Assembly: GCF_000834635.1 (NCBI RefSeq)
Contig: NZ_JXQV01000011.1
Span: 124,001 to 188,000, forward strand
Source of the DNA: Agrobacterium tumefaciens
Lineage (GTDB): Bacteria; Pseudomonadota; Alphaproteobacteria; Rhizobiales; Rhizobiaceae
Reading direction: 5' to 3'
Length of the DNA: 64,000 nt
The notes beneath the pieces are model-generated. The model was not told the origin of the DNA, ran no database searches, and was given only the letters and a program-made list of their open reading frames with translations. Shown here in pieces: positions 16,237-25,103 of the stretch. A program made the position numbers and the translations under genes. Each line of letters opens with the position of its first letter. Within the stretch, counting starts at the first letter, position 1.

Positions 16237-16779
16237 ATGGCTACGAAAAAGACACCCAAAACCGAAGACGATTTCCTGCCTTCGCTCGATGACACGGGCG
16301 AGCTGGACCAGGCAATCGGTGATCTGCGCGGTGTACTGAAAAGCGATTCGGATGGAGGGCTATCGGATTTCGGCGATTTCGGCGATTTCGGCTCAGTTGA
16401 CGCTGAACCGGCAGCCGACGATCTCTCGGCATTTGGTGGCGGAATGGACAGCTTCGGCACGTCCGATTTCGGCTCCAGCTCAGCCCCGCTTGCCGCATCG
16501 CCCTCGCCACTGGGCAGCGGTCTGACTGATAATTTCGATCTGATCATGGATATTCCCATTGATGTTCAGATCGTGCTTGGCACCAGCCGCATGCTGGTAT
16601 CCGGGTTGATGGGACTGGAAGAGGGTGCAACCATTGCGCTTGAGCGGCGAATCGGTGAACCTGTCGAAATCATGGTGAACGGCCGTTGCATCGCACGGGG
16701 CGAAATCACCGTACTGGAAGACGACGATACACGCTTTGGTGTAAAGCTGATTGAAGTGTTGAGTACCAAGAAAGCCTAA
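16237..16779 (+). CDS. fliN: Flagellar motor switch protein FliN
   Basis: A 180-residue switch protein. The C-terminal SpoA domain (about 98-175, starting [17 protein letters not shown] and ending VKLIEVLS) is the FliN signature. The N-terminal half is long, acidic and low in complexity, with a triple DFG repeat (DFGDFGDFG at about 46-54) and further GG/SFG/DFG units. It is probably disordered. The gene lies between fliM and fliG with short gaps. Confidence 0.93.
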   Translation: MATKKTPKTEDDFLPSLDDTGELDQAIGDLRGVLKSDSDGGLSDFGDFGDFGSVDAEPAADDLSAFGGGMDSFGTSDFGSSSAPLAASPSPLGSGLTDNFDLIMDIPIDVQIVLGTSRMLVSGLMGLEEGATIALERRIGEPVEIMVNGRCIARGEITVLEDDDTRFGVKLIEVLSTKKA

Positions 16780-16806
16780 TCCCTGTGGGGACGGAGAGGA
16801 AAGACC

Positions 16807-17850
16807 ATGATGGACTTTGAGGATTTCGGTAACCCAATTGCTGGGAAGCCGTTGTCTCAGGCAGACAAGGCCGCCGCCGTACTCTTGGCGATGGGAAAAG
16901 GCGTGGCCGGAAAACTCCTCAAGTTTTTTACCCAGGCCGAGTTGCAGACCATTATCAATTCGGCACAGACACTTCGCGTGATTCCGCCAGACGAGCTCGC
17001 CATCATCGTGGCGGAATTCGAAGACCTGTTCACCGAAGGTACAGGCCTGATGGACAACGCCAAGGCCATCGAGAGCATTCTCGAAGAAGGCCTGACACCT
17101 GAAGAGGTGGATGGTCTTTTGGGCCGGCGGACCGCCTTCCAGGCTTTCGAAACCTCGATCTGGGATCAGCTGCAGGACGCAGACCCCCAGTTCATCGGCA
17201 AGTTCCTGCTGCGCGAACATCCTCAGACCATCGCCTATATCCTCACCATGCTGCCATCCTCCTTCGGTGCAAAGGTTCTTCTGACCATTCCCGACGAGCA
17301 GCGCGCCGACATCATGAACCGTACGGTCAACATGAAGGAAGTCAGCCCTGCCGCCGCCCAGATCATCGAAAAGCGCGTGATTGCGCTGATCGCGGAACTG
17401 AATGCCGAGCGCAATGCTGCAGGTTCGGCAAAGGTTGCCGACCTGATGAACGAACTCGAAAAGCCGCAGGTCGATACCCTGCTCAGCTCTCTGGAAACGC
17501 TCAGCAAGGAATCTGCCAACAAGGTCAAGCCGAAGATCTTCCTGTTCGAAGACCTTCTCTACATGCCGCAGCGCAGCCGTGTTTCGCTGCTCAACGACGT
17601 CTCGGCCGACATTCTCACCATGGCGCTTCGCGGTGCCACGAACGAGATCAAGGAATGTGTGCTGTCCTGCATCAGCCCGCGCCAGCGCCGCATGATCGAA
17701 TCGGATCTGGCAGTGCCGACCGCGTCGCTCAACACCCGCGAAGTGGCCATTGCCCGCCGTGCGGTTGCACAGGAAGCCATTCGTCTGGCCAGCTCTGGCC
17801 AGATCGTGCTGAAAGAAGCGCCCCCTGCCGACGGAGTAGCCGCCGCATAA
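16807..17850 (+). CDS. fliG: Flagellar motor switch protein FliG
   Basis: A 347-residue rotor protein that couples torque from MotA to the MS ring. The N-terminal and middle armadillo-type domains are present (EHPQTIAYILTMLPSSFGAK, near 138). The C-terminal torque domain contains the charged ridge around LFEDLLYMPQRSRVSLLNDV, followed by LRGATNEIKECVLSCISPRQ. Start ATG at 16807 (a second ATG follows immediately). GGAGAGGAAAG lies about eight bases upstream. A terminator-like hairpin follows before flhB. Confidence 0.95.
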   Translation: MMDFEDFGNPIAGKPLSQADKAAAVLLAMGKGVAGKLLKFFTQAELQTIINSAQTLRVIPPDELAIIVAEFEDLFTEGTGLMDNAKAIESILEEGLTPEEVDGLLGRRTAFQAFETSIWDQLQDADPQFIGKFLLREHPQTIAYILTMLPSSFGAKVLLTIPDEQRADIMNRTVNMKEVSPAAAQIIEKRVIALIAELNAERNAAGSAKVADLMNELEKPQVDTLLSSLETLSKESANKVKPKIFLFEDLLYMPQRSRVSLLNDVSADILTMALRGATNEIKECVLSCISPRQRRMIESDLAVPTASLNTREVAIARRAVAQEAIRLASSGQIVLKEAPPADGVAAA

Positions 17851-17931
17851 GGCGAGACGCGCCGATAAAAGCTGTGGGGTGGCCTCGCGCGACTTGCGGG
17901 GTGCCGCTGCCCTCTATACCCTGAGAAGAAC

Positions 17932-17958
17932 GGCCTGCCTGTACCGGCGGGCCTTTTT
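17932..17958 (+). terminator. Terminator-like hairpin between fliG and flhB
   Basis: GGCCTGCC (17932-17939) pairs with GGCGGGCC (17946-17953) with one G-U pair and a six-base loop. TTTTT follows at once. It is only 18 bases before the flhB start, so it probably ends part of the motA operon transcripts and lowers flhB expression. Confidence 0.75.
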
Positions 17959-17975
17959 CAGTCAGGGGACGTGTC

Positions 17976-19058
17976 TTGTCAGACGGCGAAGACAAAGACA
18001 GTAAAACAGAAGAACCAACAGAGAAAAAACTACGCGACGCGGAGGAGAAGGGAAATGTGCCTTCATCCCAGGAAGCGGCGTTGTTTGCTTCGATGCTCGC
18101 CTTCTATCTCTACCTCGTCTTTTTCATGCCTGATGGCATCAAGCGACTGGGCGAAACTCTCGGAGACATTATCGAGCGGCCGGAGCAGTGGCGGCTGAAC
18201 ACGGCGACCGACATGGTGTCGCTGGGTATGCATCTTTCCAAGGAAATCGCGGCACTGCTTCTGCCGGCAGCCGTGCTGTTCATCGTGCTGGGCCTTGGAC
18301 AGTCCTTCGCGCAGAACCTGCCGCAATTCGTACTGGACCGGATCTCACCGCAAATATCGCGAATATCGCCCGTCAAAGGCTTTACCCGCATTTACAGCGT
18401 CGATGGCCTCGTCAACTTCGGTAAATCCCTGTTCAAGGTGGTCATCGTCGGCATCATCGTGGTGACGATGCTGAGGAACGACTATTACAATCTGCTCAAC
18501 GCGCTGGTTACCGATCCCCACAGCATCATGCAGACCGGCTATAACATCTTGAAAAAGATGGTCGTCATTGTCCTGTTTTCGACGGGGATTCTGGCGGTGG
18601 CCGACTACTTCTGGACCAATTACCGCTGGCACAGCCAGCAGCGCATGTCCAAGCAGGAAGTGAAGGACGAGTACAAACAGTCGCAGGGTGACCCGGTGGT
18701 CAAGGCCCGTCAGCGCTCCATCGCCCGCGATCGCGCCCGCCGCAGAATGATGGACGGTGTTCCCAGAGCGACACTCGTCATCACAAACCCGACTCACTAT
18801 GCGATTGCATTGCGCTACGTGAAAGATGAGAGCGACGCGCCAGTCGTGGTTGCAAAGGGGCAGGATTTGATCGCATTGAGGATCAGAGAGATCGCCACGG
18901 AGAACGGAATCCCCATTTTTGAAGACCCGCCGCTTGCCCGCTCCATGTTTGCGCAAGTCTCGGTCGATAGTGTCATCCCGTCAGTATTTTATAAGGCGGT
19001 TGCGGAACTGATTCACAAGGTCTACGCAGCGCGCCAAAACAAAAGACGGGTAAACTGA
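17976..19058 (+). CDS. flhB: Flagellar export apparatus protein FlhB
   Basis: A 360-residue inner-membrane export protein. Four hydrophobic segments lie between about 36 and 215. The cytoplasmic domain has the autocleavage site NPTH at 271-274 ([14 protein letters not shown]), which switches substrate specificity from rod/hook to filament proteins. The start is TTG at 17976 with AGGGGAC seven bases upstream; no ATG fits. It directly follows a terminator hairpin after fliG and precedes a small gene by five bases. Confidence 0.95.
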   Translation: MSDGEDKDSKTEEPTEKKLRDAEEKGNVPSSQEAALFASMLAFYLYLVFFMPDGIKRLGETLGDIIERPEQWRLNTATDMVSLGMHLSKEIAALLLPAAVLFIVLGLGQSFAQNLPQFVLDRISPQISRISPVKGFTRIYSVDGLVNFGKSLFKVVIVGIIVVTMLRNDYYNLLNALVTDPHSIMQTGYNILKKMVVIVLFSTGILAVADYFWTNYRWHSQQRMSKQEVKDEYKQSQGDPVVKARQRSIARDRARRRMMDGVPRATLVITNPTHYAIALRYVKDESDAPVVVAKGQDLIALRIREIATENGIPIFEDPPLARSMFAQVSVDSVIPSVFYKAVAELIHKVYAARQNKRRVN

Positions 19059-19063
19059 TCAAT

Positions 19064-19513
19064 ATGAAAAAATGCGCATATTCGGCTGAACGGGAAGAAA
19101 TCTTGGCTCGTGCGATTGGTCCTGTGGCAGCCGAGCTTCGTTTAATCGATGCGGGAGATCTGATCTCCCTTCTGAAATTCGAATATTATAGTAGCCTTTC
19201 GGATCTCGTGGATTCGGCGGCTGAGCTCTATTTCCATCCAGGCACAGTCTATTTCGGCATTGGTGGAGACTACAAGCTGGACTGGGATACCTATCCGTCC
19301 ATTACTCTGGACCTGGAAATCAAGCCGAAAGGCGTGACCATCTATGCGCAGCTACAGCTGGGCAAGGACCACGCCGGCATCAACATCAACCACATCAATT
19401 TCCAGAATCCATCGAGCGATCCTAACGAAAATACCGCGTTTCTGGCCGATAGTTTGCGCCACGCGACCTTTTACCGGACCCCTGAAGCTGCTCCCACCAG
19501 CACAGCGCATTAA
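19064..19513 (+). CDS. Conserved small flagellar-cluster protein, function unknown
   Basis: A 149-residue soluble protein starting five bases after flhB, hence probably co-translated with it. No signal peptide or membrane segment is seen. The composition (LDLEIKPKGVTIYAQLQLGK, then GININHINF) suggests a compact alpha/beta domain. A gene of this type lies next to flhB in other rhizobial flagellar clusters, but I know no assigned function. A regulatory or chaperone role is only a guess from context. Confidence 0.75.
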   Translation: MKKCAYSAEREEILARAIGPVAAELRLIDAGDLISLLKFEYYSSLSDLVDSAAELYFHPGTVYFGIGGDYKLDWDTYPSITLDLEIKPKGVTIYAQLQLGKDHAGININHINFQNPSSDPNENTAFLADSLRHATFYRTPEAAPTSTAH

Positions 19514-19558
19514 GCGTCTTCAAGGCGGCACCGACCTTCACGACATGGAAATATGGAA

Positions 19559-19590
19559 CGGCAAGGGCAATCCTCTGATTGTCCTTGCCG
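19559..19590. terminator. Hairpin between convergent genes
   Basis: A 14-bp stem (19559-19572 with 19577-19590, one G-T position) with a CTCT loop sits between the flhB-operon end and the convergent aminotransferase gene. There is no strong T-run on either side, so it is only a probable bidirectional terminator. Confidence 0.45.
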
Positions 19591-19601
19591 CTTGTCGTCG
19601 G

Positions 19602-20774
19602 TCAGCCCATTTTATCCAGAATATAGCTCGATAGCCGGTCTGCCGCGTCCTCGATCTGCGCCGGATTGCGCAGGAAGCAGGCGCGCAGAAACAACTCTCC
19701 GCCCGCGCCGAAAGCTTTGCCCGGTGCAAGGCCGACGCCGACCTTGTCAACGATATCGAAGGCTGCCGCACGGCTGTCCGTCACGCCATCGATCTTGAGG
19801 AAGGCGTAGAGTGCGCCATCGGGCTTCAATGTCTCCACCCTGTTGGTGGCAATCAGCGCGTCGCAGAGAATGTCACGCGATCTGGCGGCGCGGGCAAAAT
19901 TCTGTTTGATGAAATCGTCACCATGATCAAGTGCGGCAATGGCACCGCGCTGCATGAACTGGGCCACGCCTGATGTGGAATATTGGATGAGGTTTTCGAT
20001 GACCTGACCGATTTCCGGCGGCGCCACCAGCCAGCCCACGCGCCAGCCTGTCATCGACCAGTTCTTGGAGAATGAATTCGCGAAGACGATGCGATCATCA
20101 TCTTCCATGATGTCGAGGAAGGAGGGCGCGCGCTGCCCGGCATAGTGGTAGAGCGCGTAAATCTCGTCAGCGATAATCCAGAGGCCGTGCTTGCGAGCAA
20201 GCGCGAGAATATCGCGCAGATTGTCCTGCGTTGCCGTCCATCCGGTTGGGTTGGATGGGGTGTTGATGAAGAGCGCCTTCGTCTTCGGCGTGATGGCCTG
20301 CTCCAGCTTGGCAATGTCGATATCCCATTTGCCATGGGTAAAATCGATGCCGACGGGAACCGCCTTGGCACCGGCAACACCGATGGCCGCGACGATATTG
20401 GGCCATGTGGGCGTGAGGTAGATCATCTCGTCGCCGGGCGACGTCAGGGCCTGTACGGCAAGCACGATGGCCTGCATGCCGGAACCCGTGACATAGAAAT
20501 GGTCGGATGAAAGCGTAGCGGCGAAATGGCGCTGATAATAGCGACCAAGCGCCTCGCGCAGCTCCGGAATACCGCGCTGCCATGTGTAGAAGGTCTCGCC
20601 GCCCGTCAGCGCATCGGCTGCGGCCTGCGCAATGAAGGCAGGCGTTGGGAGATCGCCTTCACCCACCCAGAGCGGCAGGAGATTTTCGCGGGCATGGGCG
20701 TATTTCTTGACCTCGACAATGCCGCTTTCGGGCGTCGAGAGAGAGCGGGCACTTAGACTTTTCAGAACAGACAT
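19602..20774 (-). CDS. PLP-dependent aminotransferase, class I/II
   Basis: A 390-residue fold-type I aminotransferase, probably aspartate or aromatic type. PLP-site residues visible are NPTG with N175, D203 and Y206 in ADEIYALY, the Schiff-base lysine K237 in SFSKNWSM, and the arginine in GWRVGW. The N-terminal G-x-L-x-TP segment (EGDLPTPAFI) binds substrate carboxylate in the family. It is unrelated to motility and sits with mscL on the minus strand. The exact substrate cannot be read from sequence. Confidence 0.88.
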   Translation of the reverse strand: MSVLKSLSARSLSTPESGIVEVKKYAHARENLLPLWVGEGDLPTPAFIAQAAADALTGGETFYTWQRGIPELREALGRYYQRHFAATLSSDHFYVTGSGMQAIVLAVQALTSPGDEMIYLTPTWPNIVAAIGVAGAKAVPVGIDFTHGKWDIDIAKLEQAITPKTKALFINTPSNPTGWTATQDNLRDILALARKHGLWIIADEIYALYHYAGQRAPSFLDIMEDDDRIVFANSFSKNWSMTGWRVGWLVAPPEIGQVIENLIQYSTSGVAQFMQRGAIAALDHGDDFIKQNFARAARSRDILCDALIATNRVETLKPDGALYAFLKIDGVTDSRAAAFDIVDKVGVGLAPGKAFGAGGELFLRACFLRNPAQIEDAADRLSSYILDKMG

Positions 20775-20815
20775 GAAGGCACTCCAGTGTATGTGCCTTT
20801 CTTAGCGCATCGGGC

Positions 20816-20880
20816 GTCCAGCGTGCATGATATTGTGTGAAGACATCACGGATTTTTATGATGGATCATGCACGCCGGAC
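20816..20880. repeat. Long inverted repeat between mscL and the aminotransferase gene
   Basis: GTCCAGCGTGCATGAT (20816-20831) is complementary to ATCATGCACGCCGGAC (20865-20880) at 15 of 16 positions, with a 33-base loop. It lies downstream of mscL and upstream of the aminotransferase start, both on the minus strand. It has no T-run and could be an operator or an mRNA stem. Confidence 0.45.
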
Positions 20881-20891
20881 GGAGACAGGTA

Positions 20892-21320
20892 TCAGCGGGT
20901 CTTCAACAGATCGCGGATTTCCGTGAGCAGCCGCACGTCTTCCGGTGGCGGGGCCGGGGCCTTCTTTTCCTCGACCTTCTGGCGTTCGACAGAGGCGCGC
21001 AGCTTGTTCACGCCCTTGACCATCAGGAAGATGATCCACGCCAGGATGACGAAGTTGATCACGACGGTCAGAAAGTTGCCATAGGCAAACACCGCGCCCT
21101 GTTCGCGTGCAGCGGCCAGCGAATCTGCAGTAACCTTTGAACTGAGCGGCAGGAAGTAATTGGCGAAATCAAAGCCGCCGAACACCGCGCCCACGATGGG
21201 CATGATGAGGTCATTGACCACGGACTCGACGATCTTGCTGAACGCCGCGCCGATGATGACACCCACGGCAAGGTCCATGACATTGCCGCGTGCGATGAAA
21301 GTTTTAAACTCGTTCAGCAT
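20892..21320 (-). CDS. mscL: Large-conductance mechanosensitive channel MscL
   Basis: A 142-residue channel of the normal family size. The first transmembrane helix, with the pore-lining sequence [20 protein letters not shown] (about 16-35), is characteristic. A periplasmic loop and a second helix ([20 protein letters not shown], about 84-103) follow. The C-terminal cytoplasmic helix has [16 protein letters not shown]. MscL opens under membrane tension to release solutes during osmotic downshock. Confidence 0.95.
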   Translation of the reverse strand: MLNEFKTFIARGNVMDLAVGVIIGAAFSKIVESVVNDLIMPIVGAVFGGFDFANYFLPLSSKVTADSLAAAREQGAVFAYGNFLTVVINFVILAWIIFLMVKGVNKLRASVERQKVEEKKAPAPPPEDVRLLTEIRDLLKTR

Positions 21321-21525
21321 TCCACATATCCCTCTCTCAAGCCCTCTCGACCCAAATCTTTGGAATGGGTGTTCATTGATAACATCTCAAATTTCGAATG
21401 TGCAGATATGTGCTGCGAAAAACGAACAGTTTCACCATGTTAAACTTTATGCCAAGGCGCGAGCCAATTCTCATTGTCCCGGAACTGGCTTATGCTTGAC
21501 CTGAGGATGGTGGGGAGAACAGCCA

Positions 21526-24500
21526 GTGCTTCCGGGGTGGATCATATTCGTATCGGCATTCGCCTATATTCTGCTGCTCTTTGCGGTGGCAAGCTATGGT
21601 GACCGCAAGAGCCGTCAGAAACCCGTCTCCAACAAGGGCAGGCCGGTTGTCTATGCGCTGAGCCTTGCCATCTATTGCACATCCTGGACCTATTTCGGCG
21701 GTGTCGGTCTGGCATCGGAGCGAGGGCTGGAATTCCTCGGCATCTATACCGGCCCCATCCTTGCCTTTACGCTGGGGATGCCCATTTTGCGGCGCATCGT
21801 GGAGCTTGCCAAAGCCGAAAAACTGACCTCGGTCGCAGACTTCATTGCCGCCCGATACGGCAAGAACCCGGCAGTGGCCACGCTGGTGTCGGTCATCGCG
21901 CTGGTGGGCGCCATTCCCTACATCGCCCTTCAGCTCAAATCCGTTTCCAATTCGGTGGCCGCCATGGTGGACCCGACCGCTTACGGCATCGGAAGCGGCA
22001 ACCTCTATTTTCTCGATCTTCCGCTTCTGGTCACAGTCATCATGGCCGGTTTTGCCGTCATGTTCGGCACCCGCCACACGGATGCGACCGAGCATCAGGA
22101 TGGGCTCATTCTCGCCATCTCCATGGAATCGGTGGTCAAGCTCGTGGCCATCTGCACGGCGGGCGTCTATGTGGTGTTTTTCCTGTTCGATGGTCCGGCG
22201 CAGCTTTGGCGACTGGCATCTGAGAATACGCAGGTCATGCAGGCCATGTCCTACCAGACGCCGATCAGTCGCTGGATCGTGCTGACGCTGCTATCTGCCT
22301 TCGCCATCATACTCCTGCCGCGCCAGTTTCACGTCACCGTGGTTGAAAACCGCACGCCGAACGAGTTGCGCACGGCGAAGTTCCTGTTTCCGCTCTACCT
22401 CATCGCCATCAATATCTTCGTGCTGCCCATTGCCATCGCCGGTTTGCTGACGCTGGGCAGCAATGGCAATGCCGACCTCTATGTGCTGCAATTGCCGCTC
22501 GTCAACCAAATGCCGGTCGTGTCACTCATCACCTTCATCGGCGGGTTTTCGGCAGCCACGGCCATGGTCATCGTCGCCTCGGTGGCGCTGTCCATCATGG
22601 TGTCGAACGATATCGTCATGCCGATTTTCCTGCGGCAGAAACTGCTGAACCGCACGGCGCACCGCGATGATTTTGCCCGGACGCTTCTTAATATCCGCCG
22701 CACCGCCATCTTTGCGGTTCTGTTTCTGGGTTATGCCTATTACCGGGCGGCAGATAGCGCGTCTGGCCTTGCTTCCATCGGCCTGCTGGCTTTTGCGGCC
22801 ATCGCACAAATGGCACCATCACTTCTGGGTGGGCTGGTCTGGCGGCGGGCGAATGCGCGTGGCGCCATTGCGGGGTTGAGTTCCGGCTTTATTGTCTGGG
22901 CCTATCTGCTGTTTCTTCCAAGCCTTGGCGGGCCGGATAATTCCCAAGTGGCCGCAACGGTTCTGAGCTTCCTCTTTCCCGGCGCTGTTGTCTTCAGCGG
23001 GCCGGGGGCGGACCCGCTCGTCAATGCCGTGACCTTGAGCCTGCTGGTCAATTGCGTGGCCTTTGTGCTGGGTTCGCTGTCGCGCAACCCGAGACCGGCC
23101 GAGCGCATCCAGTCCGGCATTTTCGTGAAGCGCCACTCCAAATCGCAATTCGCGACACGCGGCTGGAAAACACGGGTGAGTGTCGGTGATCTGAAGGCGG
23201 CCGTAGGGCGGTATCTCGGCGAGGAACGGATGCTGCGCTCGCTGGCAGCCTATGAGAAAACCGCTGGCCGCAAGCTGGAGGACGACCAACCCGCCGATAT
23301 GGCACTCGTGCATTTTTCCGAGCAATTGCTGGGCAGCGCCATCGGCTCCTCTTCGGCAAGGCTGGTGCTGTCGCTTATCCTGCAAAAGACGGAGGATACC
23401 AGTGCCGACACCGTCTGGCTGCTGGATCAGGCCAGCGAGGCGCTGCAATACAATCAGGACATGCTGCAGACAGCGCTTGCGCAGATGGATCAGGGCATTG
23501 CGGTTTTCGACAGCTCTCAGCAACTGACCATCTGGAACCGACGCTTCCGCACCCTGCTGGATCTGCCGGAGCAGTTCGGACGGGTCGGCCTGCCTCTCTC
23601 CGACATTGTCGGCATGCTGGAAGAGCGCGGCGATATTGCGCCCGGCCAGCAGAGCCAGACCATCGAGCTGTTTTTGAGAATGGATATGCCGTTTTCGCTG
23701 GTGCTGGCGGGTGGGGCGCGCATCATCGAAGTTCGCTCCAACGCCATGCCGGACAAGGGCATCGTCGCAACCTTCACGGATATTACCCAGCGTGTGGCAA
23801 GCGATCAGGCCTTGAAGCAGGCCAATGAAACGCTGGAGCAGCGGGTGGAACAGCGCACCGGGGAACTGACCCGCGTGAACCATGAGCTGGCCGAAGCGCG
23901 GGCCGCAGCCGATGAGGCCAATGTGGGCAAGACCCGCTTTTTCGCCGCCGCCGGTCACGATATTCTCCAGCCACTGAATGCGGCACGGCTCTATTCTTCG
24001 GCGCTGGTCGAGCGTGTCGGGGAAACCGAAAATGGCGCGCTCGCGCTCAATATCGATTCGGCACTGGAATCGGTCGAGACCATTCTGGGCGCCGTGCTGG
24101 ATATTTCCCGCCTCGACACAGGCTCCATGAAGCCGCGCATGGCATCCGTGCCGCTCAATGATCTGTTCAAGCGCATCGAGACGGATTTCGCGCCCATGGC
24201 TCGCGAAAGGAACCTTGAACTCATCGTCATGCCCACATCGCTGACCGTGAAATCCGACATCAACCTGCTGCGGCGTCTCGTGCAGAACCTCGTTTCCAAC
24301 GCCATCAAATACACCCTGTCCGGCAAGGTCATTGTCGGTGTGCGCCGCCGGGGCAAGGAGGCGGTCATTCAGGTGGTCGATTCCGGTATCGGCATTCCCA
24401 CATCCAAGTTTCGCACCATTTTCAAGGAGTTTGCACGGCTGGACGAGGGCGCGAAGACAGCGGCTGGTCTGGGGCTTGGCCTTTCGATCGTTGACCGGCT

Positions 24501-25035
24501 CTCGCGCATTCTGCATCACCCGGTCCATCTGTCTTCGGTCCAGGGCAGGGGCACGTCGTTTCGCGTGCACTTGCCGCGTGAGATGACGCAGGGCCGTGCC
24601 GCCCGATTGGTGGAGCGTGATGCACCAACGCCCATTGGGCAACAGCTGCACGGCTTTCGCGTGCTGTGCATCGATAACGAGCCGAAGATACTGGAAGGCA
24701 TGCGCTTGTTGATGTCTGGCTGGGGCTGTGAGGTCAGCCAGGCGGGCTCCTTTGCCGAGATTGGTCAATGGACCGATACAGAAGCCCGCGCTCCCGATCT
24801 CGTCATTGCCGATTATCATCTGGATGATGGAAACGGCATCGATGCGGTTCTTCGTTTAAGGCAGGTCTATGCCAAGGACATTCCGGCGCTTCTGATTACC
24901 GCCGACCGCACACTGGAAGTGCGCGCACAGGCCGAGAAGGAAGGCATTGCCGTGCAGCACAAACCCGTGCGGCCAGCCGCGCTTCGGGCCTATATCAACC
25001 AGGTTTTCAGCGTTACCCGGGCCGCGGCGGAGTGA
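21526..25035 (+). CDS. Hybrid sensor histidine kinase with sodium/solute symporter-type sensor
   Basis: A 1169-residue membrane kinase. The first half (about 1-510) is a sodium:solute symporter (PutP/SSSF) domain with about 13 membrane segments, as in CbrA-type kinases. Then follow a PAS domain (about 650-755), a coiled coil (765-800) and the HisKA domain with H811 in GHDILQPLNAARL. The ATPase has NLVSNAIKYT and the G boxes DSGIGIP and GLGLGLSI. A C-terminal receiver domain (about 1045-1165) has phosphoacceptor D1096 in ADYHLDDGNG. The GTG start has GGGGAG nine bases upstream. No separate response regulator lies beside it. The ligand, likely a transported solute, is unknown. Confidence 0.93.
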   Translation: MLPGWIIFVSAFAYILLLFAVASYGDRKSRQKPVSNKGRPVVYALSLAIYCTSWTYFGGVGLASERGLEFLGIYTGPILAFTLGMPILRRIVELAKAEKLTSVADFIAARYGKNPAVATLVSVIALVGAIPYIALQLKSVSNSVAAMVDPTAYGIGSGNLYFLDLPLLVTVIMAGFAVMFGTRHTDATEHQDGLILAISMESVVKLVAICTAGVYVVFFLFDGPAQLWRLASENTQVMQAMSYQTPISRWIVLTLLSAFAIILLPRQFHVTVVENRTPNELRTAKFLFPLYLIAINIFVLPIAIAGLLTLGSNGNADLYVLQLPLVNQMPVVSLITFIGGFSAATAMVIVASVALSIMVSNDIVMPIFLRQKLLNRTAHRDDFARTLLNIRRTAIFAVLFLGYAYYRAADSASGLASIGLLAFAAIAQMAPSLLGGLVWRRANARGAIAGLSSGFIVWAYLLFLPSLGGPDNSQVAATVLSFLFPGAVVFSGPGADPLVNAVTLSLLVNCVAFVLGSLSRNPRPAERIQSGIFVKRHSKSQFATRGWKTRVSVGDLKAAVGRYLGEERMLRSLAAYEKTAGRKLEDDQPADMALVHFSEQLLGSAIGSSSARLVLSLILQKTEDTSADTVWLLDQASEALQYNQDMLQTALAQMDQGIAVFDSSQQLTIWNRRFRTLLDLPEQFGRVGLPLSDIVGMLEERGDIAPGQQSQTIELFLRMDMPFSLVLAGGARIIEVRSNAMPDKGIVATFTDITQRVASDQALKQANETLEQRVEQRTGELTRVNHELAEARAAADEANVGKTRFFAAAGHDILQPLNAARLYSSALVERVGETENGALALNIDSALESVETILGAVLDISRLDTGSMKPRMASVPLNDLFKRIETDFAPMARERNLELIVMPTSLTVKSDINLLRRLVQNLVSNAIKYTLSGKVIVGVRRRGKEAVIQVVDSGIGIPTSKFRTIFKEFARLDEGAKTAAGLGLGLSIVDRLSRILHHPVHLSSVQGRGTSFRVHLPREMTQGRAARLVERDAPTPIGQQLHGFRVLCIDNEPKILEGMRLLMSGWGCEVSQAGSFAEIGQWTDTEARAPDLVIADYHLDDGNGIDAVLRLRQVYAKDIPALLITADRTLEVRAQAEKEGIAVQHKPVRPAALRAYINQVFSVTRAAAE

Positions 25036-25045
25036 GAAATGCAAA

Positions 25046-25072
25046 CGGGCCGCCTGATATTCAGACGGCCCG
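25046..25072. terminator. Hairpin between convergent kinase and chemoreceptor genes
   Basis: CGGGCCG-C-CTGA pairs with TCAG-A-CGGCCCG (25046-25057 with 25061-25072), with one internal mismatch and a three-base loop. It lies 11 bases after the kinase stop and 32 bases from the end of the convergent receptor gene. No T-run is present. Confidence 0.5.
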
Positions 25073-25103
25073 GATATGGTGTGGCTAAAAGAGTGTGCTT
25101 GCC

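Noticed and set aside
22819-24819. 666-codon minus-strand frame opposite the hybrid kinase
   Set aside because: It is the complement of a highly G/C-rich coding region; the composition is His/Gly/Arg-rich and no domain is visible, while the plus strand has clear kinase motifs.
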